This document shows positions 5,900 to 13,525 of a DNA stretch of 14,579 nucleotides, piece after piece. Source of the DNA: CAWJHE01 sp964614855 (GTDB lineage: Bacteria > Chloroflexota > Anaerolineae > Anaerolineales > UBA4823); the NCBI GenBank assembly GCA_964614855.1, contig CAZTMX010000064.1, positions 1 to 14,579 on the forward strand, given 5' to 3'. A program made the position numbers and the translations under genes. The notes beneath the pieces were generated by a model, which saw only the letters and a program-made list of their open reading frames with translations, ran no database searches and had not been told where the DNA came from. Numbering within the stretch: position 1 is the stretch's first letter; each line of letters starts with the position of its first letter.

Positions 5900-7326
5900 C
5901 TTCCACGCTCCTCAAAATCAGAAAATTCATCAAAACTCGTCCCCCCGGGAGAAAGTAACACCACTTCCCCAGGCCGGGCGTGCTCTGCAGCCGCTAATAC
6001 TGCTTCATTCAGATTGCTGCAAGAGATCACCACTTCGGGCTTTCCGGTTGCACCGTCCAATGCCTGCAGGATAATGTCTGAGGCTTCGCCGAAAACAACC
6101 AGGCAGCGCACACACCGTTGGACAAGCTCAGCAAAATCATGCCAGGGCAGTTTTTTATCCCGCCCACCAGCCAACAAAACCAAAGGCTCATCAAAAGAGC
6201 GCACTGCAGCCATTGCCCGTTCGGGTGCGGTGGCGATTGAATCGTTGTACCATTTTGCTCCGCCCCATGTCCGGATATACTCCAGGCGGTGAGGCACACC
6301 ACCAAAGCCCAGCACGCCTGCACGCATGGCGCTTGCCGGCAGCCCTGCTGCCGCTGCAATTGCACAGGCAGCCATCACATTTTGAACATTGTGGCTGCCG
6401 CGCAATTCGATATCCTGAACATACATCAACGGCAGGTCATCCCCTTCTGACTTGCGTAACATAATCTGATCTTCATCCAGCCAAACGCCGCTTTCTCCAG
6501 CTGGCAAATCCTGAAAACCAAAAGACAACAAATCTCCCTGCAGCATACTGCGCAACGCCCAGTTATTGGCTTCATCGCGTCCCAGAACAGCAATATCGTG
6601 ATCACCTTGAAATGCCAGGATGCGTGCTTTGGCTGCCAGGTAGGCTTGCATCGTGACATGCCGGTCAAGGTGATTGGGGGTCACGTTGAGTACGGCTGCT
6701 ACTTGCGGCGAAAGGGACATGATCTCCAACTGGAAACTGGATAATTCCATTATCGCCAGGTCTTGCGCATCCATTTCATCTACGTGGGCGATCAAAGGGG
6801 AACCGATATTGCCGCCCACCCACGCTTTGCGGTATACGCCTGGCGCATCGCCAGATGCTTTTTCTGGCGTATCGCCAGATGCTTTTCCTGGCGCATTGCT
6901 CGGCTGCACAGCCGCCTGCGCCATACGTCCCACCAGGGTGGTTGTGGTCGTCTTGCCGGCAGAACCGGTGATGCCAACCACCTTGCAGGGTGCAAGCTCC
7001 AGAAAAACCTGCGAATCGTTGGTTAGCGGGATGCCGCGCGCCTGGGCTTCCAGGATCAGCGGCAAGCTCAAAGGTACACCGCCAGAAATACAGACCAGGT
7101 CCGCATTCTCCAACACAGACAGGGGATGACCGCCGCAAACCCATTCCAGGGCATCTCCGCTAGCTGGCAAATCGGCCAGGGAACTGCGCGCCTCCTGTAA
7201 CGCTTCCCACGAGCGCTGGTCGTTCAATATCACATGCGCACCATGGGAGATGAAATAGCGCGCCAGGGCCAGCCCTTGCCGGGCTGCGCCTATCACCACG
7301 ATGCTCTGACCGCGCCAATCCTTCAT
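5866..7326 (-). CDS. murD: MurD, UDP-MurNAc-L-Ala--D-glutamate ligase
   Basis: Cytoplasmic ATP-dependent Mur ligase that adds D-Glu to UDP-MurNAc-L-Ala. The 486 residues show the N-terminal Rossmann motif V-I-G-A-A-R-Q-G (11-18), P-loop G-I-T-G-S-A-G-K-T-T (118-127), and E-L-S-S-F-Q-L-E (194-201). They also show N-H-L-D-R-H (218-223), H-N-V-Q-N (312-316), H-R-L-E-Y (346-350), N-D-S-I-A-T (361-366), G-G-R-D-K-K (387-392), and L-S-P-G-G-T-S-F-D (458-466). Between the P-loop helix and G-G-N-I-G is an unusual insert of about 25 residues made of an 8-residue repeat (145-163). The start is ATG 7326, with AAGGA 5 nt upstream. The adjacent ATG at 7329 overlaps the mraY TAA but is only 2 nt from the SD. 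An in-frame ATG at 7419 lies inside mraY and is not credible. The length is slightly above the usual 440-460 because of the insert. Confidence 0.95.
   Translation of the reverse strand: MKDWRGQSIVVIGAARQGLALARYFISHGAHVILNDQRSWEALQEARSSLADLPASGDALEWVCGGHPLSVLENADLVCISGGVPLSLPLILEAQARGIPLTNDSQVFLELAPCKVVGITGSAGKTTTTTLVGRMAQAAVQPSNAPGKASGDTPEKASGDAPGVYRKAWVGGNIGSPLIAHVDEMDAQDLAIMELSSFQLEIMSLSPQVAAVLNVTPNHLDRHVTMQAYLAAKARILAFQGDHDIAVLGRDEANNWALRSMLQGDLLSFGFQDLPAGESGVWLDEDQIMLRKSEGDDLPLMYVQDIELRGSHNVQNVMAACAIAAAAGLPASAMRAGVLGFGGVPHRLEYIRTWGGAKWYNDSIATAPERAMAAVRSFDEPLVLLAGGRDKKLPWHDFAELVQRCVRCLVVFGEASDIILQALDGATGKPEVVISCSNLNEAVLAAAEHARPGEVVLLSPGGTSFDEFSDFEERGRCFAQWVKDLP
6840..6899. repeat. In-frame 24-bp tandem repeat inside murD
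   Basis: Two and a half copies of a 24-bp unit (6840-6863, 6864-6887, partial 6888-6899). Copies 1 and 2 differ at only two positions (6846/6870 and the last base). Each unit holds a small inverted repeat, TGGCG/CGCCA, around 3 nt. Since 24 is a multiple of 3, the repeat encodes A-P-G-K-A-S-G-D then T-P-E-K-A-S-G-D then A-P-G, an apparently flexible surface loop. It looks like a recent slippage expansion. Confidence 0.85.
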
Positions 7327-7328
7327 CA

Positions 7329-8327
7329 TTATCCTTTTACAACCGCCAAAGCCACACCGACCATGGCAGCCATTAAACTGATCAACCAAAAACGCTGGAC
7401 TACCTGGGTTTCGCTCCACCCGGAGAGTTCAAAATGATGGTGCAAGGGCGCCATTTTGAACAGGCGCCTGCCATGGGTCAATTTGAAGTATCCGACCTGC
7501 AGTACAACGCTCATTGCTGTACTGGTGGGGATGATGGCGATAATCGGCAGCAACAGCCACTGCCCGGTCATTAATGCCACAACTGCCAGCGTGGCGCCGA
7601 GAGCCAGCGAACCGGTATCTCCCATGAATAATAATGCCGGGTGTACGTTGAACCACAAAAATCCAAAAATTGCACCCACCACTGTAAAACAGAACCTGGC
7701 TAAGAATACCTGCCCCTGGATCAAGGCGATACCGCCGTATGCGGCAAAAGCTGTGGCGGATAAAAGACCCGCCAGCCCATCCAGCCCATCCGTCAAGTTG
7801 ACTGCGTTGGACATAGAAACGATGATAAATACAGCGATAGGAATGTACCAGAAGCCAAGCTTGACCACGCCTTTTACCCCAGGCAAGTACATATCTGGTG
7901 AACCCAGCATATAGCGCAAAACCAGGGCAAATACGATGCCAAACAGCACCTGGAAAAGGAATTTTGTGCGTGCACGCATCCCCTTGGCTTTTCGCTGGCC
8001 GCGGATGCCTTCCCAATCGTCAATCGCGCCTAGAACTGCAAAGATCAGCATAGCGCCCAACGGCACCAGGACTGACCTGCCCAGGGCGTTGAACCCAACC
8101 AGGTAAGCAAAATTTAGCAGCACCGTAACCATCATCACAGGCACCACGATCATCACGCCGCCCATAGTGGGTGTTCCCAGCTTGCTGAAATGCTGCTGGG
8201 GGCCTTCGACCCGGATCAACTTACCGATCTTGAAGTGGCGCAAGATCCTTAACAGGGGTGTACCCCAGATCACGGTCATCATAAAACTGAACCCGGCCAG
8301 AGCCAGTGCCATGGATGTCTGTGTCAT
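7329..8327 (-). CDS. mraY: MraY, phospho-MurNAc-pentapeptide transferase
   Basis: Polytopic membrane enzyme (332 residues, about ten membrane segments) that transfers phospho-MurNAc-pentapeptide from UDP to undecaprenyl phosphate, giving lipid I. Family motifs are G-T-P-T-M-G-G (51-57), the catalytic pair Asp103-Asp104 in A-I-D-D-W, N-A-V-N-L-T-D-G-L-D-G (174-184), and the Mg-binding loop F-M-G-D-T-G-S-L-A-L-G (234-244). The cytoplasmic triple His (296-298) lies in A-P-L-H-H-H-F-E, followed by G-W-S-E-T-Q-V-V-Q-R-F-W. The usual acidic residue before the late S-V-x-L-Q helix is not obvious (I-P-T-S-T-A-M-S-V-V-L-Q). The start at 8327 overlaps the murF stop in an ATGA junction, and the stop is overlapped by a murD start (TAATG), so the genes are tightly coupled. 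The length is typical. Confidence 0.97.
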   Translation of the reverse strand: MTQTSMALALAGFSFMMTVIWGTPLLRILRHFKIGKLIRVEGPQQHFSKLGTPTMGGVMIVVPVMMVTVLLNFAYLVGFNALGRSVLVPLGAMLIFAVLGAIDDWEGIRGQRKAKGMRARTKFLFQVLFGIVFALVLRYMLGSPDMYLPGVKGVVKLGFWYIPIAVFIIVSMSNAVNLTDGLDGLAGLLSATAFAAYGGIALIQGQVFLARFCFTVVGAIFGFLWFNVHPALLFMGDTGSLALGATLAVVALMTGQWLLLPIIAIIPTSTAMSVVLQVGYFKLTHGRRLFKMAPLHHHFELSGWSETQVVQRFWLISLMAAMVGVALAVVKG

Positions 8328-9742
8328 AGCCGGTTCTCCAGCGCTGCCACAATCCGGTCCATACGCATCCCGCGTGAGCCTTTGACCAGGACAATATCGT
8401 CTGCGTTGAGGCGGTCGTGCAGGAGACTGATGGCTTCGTCAGCAGTTTCCAGCTCGCTGATCTCGGACAAAGGGAGGCCTGCGCTGTGTGCAGCACCGGC
8501 GATCATGTGGGCACGTTCACCCACAGTGATCAATTCATCCACCACCTCAGCTGCGCGCAATCCCACCATCTCGTGACCGGCTTTTTCATACTGCCCAAGC
8601 TCCAACATGTCTCCCAATACAGCTATCTTGTGACCGCGTAACTCATCCAGCAGATTGAGCGCTGCCAGGGTCGATTCCGGAGAAGCATTATAGGTATCAT
8701 CCAACAGCAGCGCCCCATTTTTTGCGCGTACAGAAGCCAGGCGCAGCTGGGTCTGCGGCAAGTGCAGCCCTTCGATGATCTCCTCCCAGGTCAAGCCCTC
8801 CACCAGCCCAATGGCCGCCGCTCTCAGCGCGGTGTGTGCAGAATGCCTGCCGATCAACGGAACACGCAGGTACATCGTATCTCGGCCAAAGTGCAGGCGC
8901 AAGCGGATGCCTTCCAAACCCATGCCTTCAATGTCATCCGCCCACAAATCCGCATGATCATCCGTGCCATAGAAAAACACTTTTGCCCTGGTCTGTACGC
9001 TCATTTGCCGGACCAGAGGGTCATCGTAGTTCAGGATGGCCAAGCCGTCCGGGTCTGGCGGCAGCGCCTGGACCAACTCGGATTTCCCCAGTGCGATCGC
9101 TTCCTGCGAACCCGCCCTCTCTGCATGTACCGTGCCGATATTGGTGATAACGCCCACCTGAGGTAAGGCAATATCGCATAAGAATGCAATTTCTCCAGGC
9201 ACATAGAAACCCATTTCCAGCACCGCACATTCGTGGCGTTCATCCAGACCCAAAATGCTGAGCGGCAGCCCGATTTCGTTATTCAAGTTACCAGCGTTTT
9301 TTAACGTTCGATAACGCATGGACAAGACATTTGCTGCCAGTTCCTTGGTGGTTGATTTGCCAACGCTGCCGGTGATGCCGACCACACGCAAATCCAGTTT
9401 TCTACGCCAAAAGCGAGCCATCTGCTGCAACGCAATCAGGCTGTCATCCACCAGGATACACAGCGGAAACGACACAGGCGCATCAGGTAGATGTCCATCC
9501 TTGCGTAAATCCAGGATTGGAAAATCCGTTTGGATCTCACGCTGGATAACCGCAAAATCTGCACCGCGTTCAAATGCCTGCGAGACAAAGTCATGCCCGT
9601 CAACATTCTCCCCTGGCAGGGCAAAAAACATAGCATGCGGCGAGGTCTGGCGCGAGTCGATGCACGCTGCTTTTACAGGCCAACGCGCCCAATCCGGGCG
9701 CATTCCACAAACTGCTTCCAAACAATCTGCCAGGGTCAACAT
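8324..9742 (-). CDS. murF: MurF, UDP-MurNAc-tripeptide--D-Ala-D-Ala ligase
   Basis: Cytoplasmic Mur ligase that adds the D-Ala-D-Ala made by Ddl, completing UDP-MurNAc-pentapeptide. In 472 residues it shows the MurF-type N-domain with D-S-R (29-31) and F-F-A-L-P-G (39-44). The P-loop is G-I-T-G-S-V-G-K-S-T-T-K-E (122-134), followed by N-I-G-T-V-H-A-E (201-208), D-D-T-Y-N-A-S-P (348-355) and V-L-G-D-M-L-E-L-G (375-383). The segment that in most Mur ligases reads H-N-x-x-N is here H-S-A-H-T (300-304), so both Asn are lost, although MurC and MurD in this window keep them. The ATG at 9742 is 10 bp after the ftsI stop with no strong SD (GTGAGA or GGGGAAA upstream). The end overlaps mraY by 4 bp. 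murE, its usual upstream neighbour, is missing. Confidence 0.95.
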   Translation of the reverse strand: MLTLADCLEAVCGMRPDWARWPVKAACIDSRQTSPHAMFFALPGENVDGHDFVSQAFERGADFAVIQREIQTDFPILDLRKDGHLPDAPVSFPLCILVDDSLIALQQMARFWRRKLDLRVVGITGSVGKSTTKELAANVLSMRYRTLKNAGNLNNEIGLPLSILGLDERHECAVLEMGFYVPGEIAFLCDIALPQVGVITNIGTVHAERAGSQEAIALGKSELVQALPPDPDGLAILNYDDPLVRQMSVQTRAKVFFYGTDDHADLWADDIEGMGLEGIRLRLHFGRDTMYLRVPLIGRHSAHTALRAAAIGLVEGLTWEEIIEGLHLPQTQLRLASVRAKNGALLLDDTYNASPESTLAALNLLDELRGHKIAVLGDMLELGQYEKAGHEMVGLRAAEVVDELITVGERAHMIAGAAHSAGLPLSEISELETADEAISLLHDRLNADDIVLVKGSRGMRMDRIVAALENRL

Positions 9743-9752
9743 TTGCGCAATC

Positions 9753-11513
9753 TCACTGTTTCCCCGCCTGGATTTTTAACCTGACGTTATCAGGCGGGAG
9801 ATTCATAAGCAGTACTAACCGTTCAACGGCTTCGCGAAATACCGGAGCTGCAACCACAGATCCCCAGGCCGAAGTGGTGGGTTTTTCTAGCCAAACATAA
9901 ACCAAAAACCTTGGATCATCAACCGGCCCCCAACCCACAAAGGAAGCGTTGGTCAGGTTGGTGGTATAGCCTTGCCCTGGAATGGCGATTTCAGCTGTGC
10001 CGGTCTTTCCCGCCACACGGTATCCATCCACCAGGGCGTCTGAAGATTCAGTCTCTAAAGAGCGCGCCAGCATTTCGGTGATGGTCCTGGCAGTTTCTGT
10101 CTTGATCGGCATGCCTTCTACTCGTATTTCGATATCGTGCTGAAAGCCGTCAATGACAATTGAGCGTACAACATGCGGCGCCATGCGTTTACCATCATTG
10201 GCAACGGCTGCTATTGCAGACGCCATTTGCAGGGGTGTAGCCGAGACGCCCTGTCCAAAAGAATTGGCTCCCAGGTCAAAATCGTACCAATCCGTGTCGC
10301 CTGGCACTTTCAAGTGCCCGGGGCTTTCTTCCGCCAGATCAATCCCAGTCAGCTGACCGATGCCAAAGGCGCGCATATAGCTGTAAAAATCATCCGTCCC
10401 CAATTGCGTGGATACCCAGGCCAGACAGACATTCAACGAAAGTTGCATACAGCCTTGCATAGTTTGCGGACCGTGTCCGGCGCGGTCCCAGTTATAGATC
10501 GGCATACCGGCAAACTCGATAACACCTGTATCCATGTAAACCGTTTCGTCGTTGACCACACCTGCGTCATAAGCAGCAGCCATGGTCAGCACTTTATACA
10601 CAGAACCAGGCTCGTATGGCTGGCTGACCGCACGGTTGAAGAAAGAGCCCTCTGGAAAAAGGATCTCGAAATCTTCCATTTTGTTTAGATCCATACGCGG
10701 TGTAGTAGCCATGGCCATTACTTCTCCGGTCTTGGGATCCAACACGACAATCGTGCCGGATTCTGAACCGGTTTCACTGATCGCCTGGTCAATCAAATCT
10801 TCCATACTGCGTTGGATCGTGCGGTCAATGGTCAACACAAGACTGGCGCCGTTGGGAGTCTCCGGCCTCTCATCCACAAGCTTTGGGTTTAATGGAAAGC
10901 TTGCTTTTTTTACTGTGCCCGCCAACATGCTGTTGTAATATTTCTCCACACCATATCCGTAGCCTTCGCTGTTGACATAGCCCAGGATATTGGATGCGAG
11001 GGTTTTTTCTGGATAGACACGAGTCAGCATTGGAGAAAATTCAAGACAACCCAAGCCGGAATTATCACCTTCCAACTTAATGAGATTCTTAAGCTCATCC
11101 ACCTTGGCTTGCGGTACATATCTGGCTACGGTGACGTATACCGACTGAAATTTCTTGAATTTGTAACTGGCCAAAGTAAAGACATCTTCATACTTAACCC
11201 CAAGAATCCCTGAAAGCGTCAAAGCCAGGGTTTCAGGTTTGGCTTTCAGCACTTCCTTGGCTTCCAGGTTAATACCCACTTCGAAAAGACTTTCATTACT
11301 CGCCATCAGGTTCCCGTAGCGGTCGTAAATCAAACCGCGCACTGGCGTCACCTCCCGGTTGACCTGGGAGACTGCCTGATTGAACTCCTCCAGATTGCGC
11401 GCTTCAACGGGATCAATTTGCACACGCAGGATCATCAACATGATCAACACAGGTGCTATGGAAAGCACAAAAGCCAGGAAGGTCAGCCGCCCTGCATGAT
11501 CGTGCCTGTTCAT
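9753..11513 (-). CDS. ftsI: FtsI-type septal peptidoglycan transpeptidase (class B PBP)
   Basis: Class B penicillin-binding protein (586 residues from the chosen start) that crosslinks septal peptidoglycan outside the cell while FtsW polymerises it. A short cytoplasmic N-terminus is followed by one membrane anchor (about 11-30). The PBP dimer domain has R-G-L-I-Y-D-R-Y-G (59-67). In the transpeptidase domain the catalytic Ser304 lies in S-V-Y-K (304-307), then S-L-N (359-361) and K-T-G-T-A (503-507). No PASTA domain follows. The ATG at 11513 is chosen because it forms an ATGA overlap with the upstream ftsL-like stop and directly precedes the anchor. An in-frame ATG at 11567 would add 18 residues read through the neighbour's end. 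The neighbours (ftsL-like and murF) fit the septal role; SpoVD- or Pbp2-type naming is also possible. Confidence 0.94.
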   Translation of the reverse strand: MNRHDHAGRLTFLAFVLSIAPVLIMLMILRVQIDPVEARNLEEFNQAVSQVNREVTPVRGLIYDRYGNLMASNESLFEVGINLEAKEVLKAKPETLALTLSGILGVKYEDVFTLASYKFKKFQSVYVTVARYVPQAKVDELKNLIKLEGDNSGLGCLEFSPMLTRVYPEKTLASNILGYVNSEGYGYGVEKYYNSMLAGTVKKASFPLNPKLVDERPETPNGASLVLTIDRTIQRSMEDLIDQAISETGSESGTIVVLDPKTGEVMAMATTPRMDLNKMEDFEILFPEGSFFNRAVSQPYEPGSVYKVLTMAAAYDAGVVNDETVYMDTGVIEFAGMPIYNWDRAGHGPQTMQGCMQLSLNVCLAWVSTQLGTDDFYSYMRAFGIGQLTGIDLAEESPGHLKVPGDTDWYDFDLGANSFGQGVSATPLQMASAIAAVANDGKRMAPHVVRSIVIDGFQHDIEIRVEGMPIKTETARTITEMLARSLETESSDALVDGYRVAGKTGTAEIAIPGQGYTTNLTNASFVGWGPVDDPRFLVYVWLEKPTTSAWGSVVAAPVFREAVERLVLLMNLPPDNVRLKIQAGKQ

Positions 11514-11989
11514 TGCGACACCCCCAACAAAGAAGCCGGCGTCCAGCGCATCTCCCGTTTCAACCAATCAAAGATGGTCTCGGTAAACCTGGCTGGGACA
11601 TAGGTTGCGCCGGTCACCTGGCGTACCGAGTACGGTGCCAGAACGGCAGGTTGGCGTTCTACATAACCCGGGACAGGGAGGTAGATAAGATCCTCGCCCG
11701 AAACGGGTCTGAACCCCATGCTGAGCGCACGCGCTTGCATGGCTTCTGTAGATTGCGTATGAGCCAGCTGCGATTTCATTTCCTCTATCTCTCGATCGAT
11801 TTTGTCAAGTTCGCTTTGTTTTGCCTGGATATCTCGCCCTACGGTTACTGTGTTAGCGCTGACCATCAGGTATATCCCAGCAACCAGGCCAATGAATACC
11901 AGGCCAAGCGAAAATAGCCCAATGATGCGCAACTGCTGGCGCCACGGCGCTTGTGAATATGCGAGAGCTATATTTTCGATTCGGTCCAT
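11510..11989 (-). CDS. ftsL: FtsL/DivIC-like septal membrane protein
   Basis: A 159-residue bitopic protein with a short N-terminal cytoplasmic part, one membrane segment (about 22-43), and a charged coiled-coil stretch (about 50-80, with Q-S-E-L-D-K-I-D-R-E-I-E-E-M-K). Next comes an M-G-F-R-P-V segment (91-96) and a less regular C-terminal region. FtsL has little sequence conservation, so the call rests on topology, coiled coil and position directly before ftsI, where ftsL belongs. In the known complex FtsL works with DivIC/FtsB and FtsQ/DivIB to activate FtsW-FtsI. At 159 residues it is longer than the usual 100-120, with about 60 extra residues after the coiled coil (Tyr/Pro-rich L-I-Y-L-P-V-P-G-Y). 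The ATG at 11989 has GTGAG 6 nt upstream. Its stop overlaps ftsI by 4 bp. Confidence 0.78.
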   Translation of the reverse strand: MDRIENIALAYSQAPWRQQLRIIGLFSLGLVFIGLVAGIYLMVSANTVTVGRDIQAKQSELDKIDREIEEMKSQLAHTQSTEAMQARALSMGFRPVSGEDLIYLPVPGYVERQPAVLAPYSVRQVTGATYVPARFTETIFDWLKREMRWTPASLLGVSQ

Positions 11990-12008
11990 TTTTTCTCACT
12001 CACAAACA

Positions 12009-12063
12009 GGTTTATCTTTAGTTTGCAACTTGTGTGCCAGAAAGGCATGTCCACAGATAAACC
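12009..12063 (-). promoter_or_regulatory. Candidate structured RNA element between rsmH and ftsL
   Basis: The 78-bp gap holds a perfect 9-bp inverted repeat, GGTTTATCT (12063-12055 on the minus strand) with AGATAAACC (12017-12009). Inside the 37-nt interval two smaller hairpins are possible: TGCC-TTTCT-GGCA, lengthened by GTG/CAC across a bulge, and AGTT-GCA-AACT. Together they give a three-way-junction-like fold ending about 20 nt before the ftsL start. No T-run follows, so it is not a typical terminator. The pairing is visible; any regulatory role is inferred. Confidence 0.4.
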
Positions 12064-12067
12064 ATCT

Positions 12068-13036
12068 TTACTTCTTCTCGGCAACCCTCAGGCGGGCGCT
12101 GCGCGCCCTCGAATTTTCCAGAACCTCCGCCTCACCAGCCATCACTGGACGCCTGGTGATCTCGATCAGACTGGCTCGATGAGCGCAGGTACACACAGGC
12201 TGCCGTGGTGGGCAGATACAATCCTGGCTTTCGAGACGGAAAAATTGCTTGACAATCCTATCCTCCAACGAATGGAAGGAAATGACTGCCAGCCTACCGC
12301 CGGGTGCCAGTCCGCTGACCGCCTGCGGCAAAACCTCCTTGATCGCTTCCAGCTCCTTGTTCACAGCAATCCGCAAAGCCTGGAATGTCTTTGTGGCTGG
12401 ATGGATATGGCTTCGACGGGTCTGTTTGCGCTCTCCTCTTCTTTCAAATGGCATGATACTGATAATAACTTCAGCCAGCTGCCGGGTGGTGGTCAATGGT
12501 CTGTTTCGAAGGATTGCCCTGGCTATTTGACGCGCCCTTGGTTCTTCTCCGTATTCAAATAAAATCTTTGCCAGATCCGCTTCCGGGAGCGTATTCACCA
12601 GGTCAGACGCCGTCGTAACGCCATCCGGATCAAAACGCATATCCAGGGGTGCATCTGCCTGGAAGGAAAACCCCCTCACGGGGGTATCCAACTGCAGAGA
12701 AGACACACCCAAATCCAGCAGCACACCCTGGATAGAGGCCCAACCCATCTGTTGTAAATGTTCAGCCAATTTTGTGTACGATGCCTGCAAGATCGTCGTT
12801 CGCCCACCAAATTGCTGTAAACGCTGGCGTGCTATGTGCAAGATATGCGGGTCCAAATCAAGCCCCAATAACAAACCATCAGGACTGCTGTGCTGCAGTA
12901 TCCCTACAGCATGCCCGCCTGCCCCAAGGGTACAGTCTACATATCGACCGCCGCGCTCGGGTTTCAAGGCATCCAGAATTTCTTGGTAAAGAACAGGACG
13001 GTGCACCTGACCGTTTGCATCAACCGAGTTTTCCAT
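12068..13036 (-). CDS. rsmH: RsmH (MraW), 16S rRNA C1402 N4-methyltransferase
   Basis: S-adenosylmethionine-dependent methyltransferase that modifies C1402 in the ribosomal decoding centre. It is almost always the second gene of dcw clusters. In 322 residues it shows H-R-P-V-L (12-16), SAM-binding D-C-T-L-G-A-G-G-H (34-42), D-L-G-V-S-S-L-Q-L-D (108-117), and R-G-F-S-F (121-125). It also shows L-D-M-R-F (131-135), E-Y-G-E-E (161-165), H-P-A-T-K-T-F-Q-A-L-R (212-222) and the strongly conserved I-S-F-H-S-L-E-D-R (252-260). Four Cys in two C-x-C pairs (273/275 and 282/284) could hold a metal, as in other family members. The start at 13036 lies 10 bp after the mraZ stop; the SD is poor (AGG about 14 nt away), which suggests coupling to mraZ. 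The 78-bp gap after it is the largest inside the operon. Confidence 0.97.
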   Translation of the reverse strand: MENSVDANGQVHRPVLYQEILDALKPERGGRYVDCTLGAGGHAVGILQHSSPDGLLLGLDLDPHILHIARQRLQQFGGRTTILQASYTKLAEHLQQMGWASIQGVLLDLGVSSLQLDTPVRGFSFQADAPLDMRFDPDGVTTASDLVNTLPEADLAKILFEYGEEPRARQIARAILRNRPLTTTRQLAEVIISIMPFERRGERKQTRRSHIHPATKTFQALRIAVNKELEAIKEVLPQAVSGLAPGGRLAVISFHSLEDRIVKQFFRLESQDCICPPRQPVCTCAHRASLIEITRRPVMAGEAEVLENSRARSARLRVAEKK

Positions 13037-13046
13037 TGGGCGATTA

Positions 13047-13496
13047 CTAACCTAATGGCTCTGAAGAAAGAGACAAAGCCGAAAAGCGGTCGGCGTTCGC
13101 CTGGACATCCTGCAAAAGCTCCGATTGGGCAGCCCAGTCCTCAGGCGACCAGATTTCAAAGTAATCGCCGCTGCCGACCACTACCACACCTGTCTGCAAG
13201 TTAGCATACTGGCGCAAAAACTGCGGCAGCAGAAACCGGCCGGCTTTATCCATTTCCACACGATCTGTATTAGAATAGACTAACCGGCGCAACAACCTGG
13301 CTTTTGGGTCGGTCATGTTCATCGCCTGAACACGACGGGAAATGACCTGGAAAGTGGGCGCAGGGAAGACCATCAGGTTCTTCTCAAACCCCTGCATGAC
13401 GAAAGCCCCGCCCGGGTTAAGGAATTCGCGAAAGCGGGAAGGAACGGTCAGCCGTCCCTTATCATCTAAATTATGGTAGAATTGACCAAAGAACAT
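13047..13496 (-). CDS. mraZ: MraZ, transcriptional regulator of the dcw operon
   Basis: DNA-binding protein of 149 residues with two SpoVT-AbrB-like half-domains, each marked by a D-x-K-G-R or D-K-x-G-R signature: D-D-K-G-R-L-T-V-P at 11-19 and D-K-A-G-R-F-L-L-P at 83-91. In bacteria where it has been studied it forms rings and represses its own operon by binding tandem repeats just upstream. Three such repeats are present here (13544-13570). The start at 13496 is preferred over an in-frame ATG at 13514 because the former has GAGGT (13508-13504) exactly 7 nt upstream and begins with M-F-F-G-Q-F-Y-H, a typical MraZ N-terminus. It is the first gene of the operon. Confidence 0.97.
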   Translation of the reverse strand: MFFGQFYHNLDDKGRLTVPSRFREFLNPGGAFVMQGFEKNLMVFPAPTFQVISRRVQAMNMTDPKARLLRRLVYSNTDRVEMDKAGRFLLPQFLRQYANLQTGVVVVGSGDYFEIWSPEDWAAQSELLQDVQANADRFSALSLSSEPLG

Positions 13497-13525
13497 ATGT
13501 TCTACCTCGCCCATTAATTACGAAA

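Noticed and set aside
6840..6899. CRISPR-like repeats
   Set aside because: Only 2.5 directly adjacent copies, no spacers, in frame inside murD; a tandem repeat.
7327..7419. Longer murD start (ATG 7419)
   Set aside because: It lies deep inside mraY and adds residues unlike any MurD N-terminus; the ATG at 7326 or 7329 is far better.
11514..11567. Longer ftsI start (ATG 11567)
   Set aside because: It is read through the end of the ftsL-like gene; ATG 11513 makes the usual ATGA coupling and precedes the anchor directly.
12009..12063. Rho-independent terminator after rsmH
   Set aside because: There is a strong outer stem but a 37-nt interval and no T-run after it on either strand, so a terminator is unlikely.
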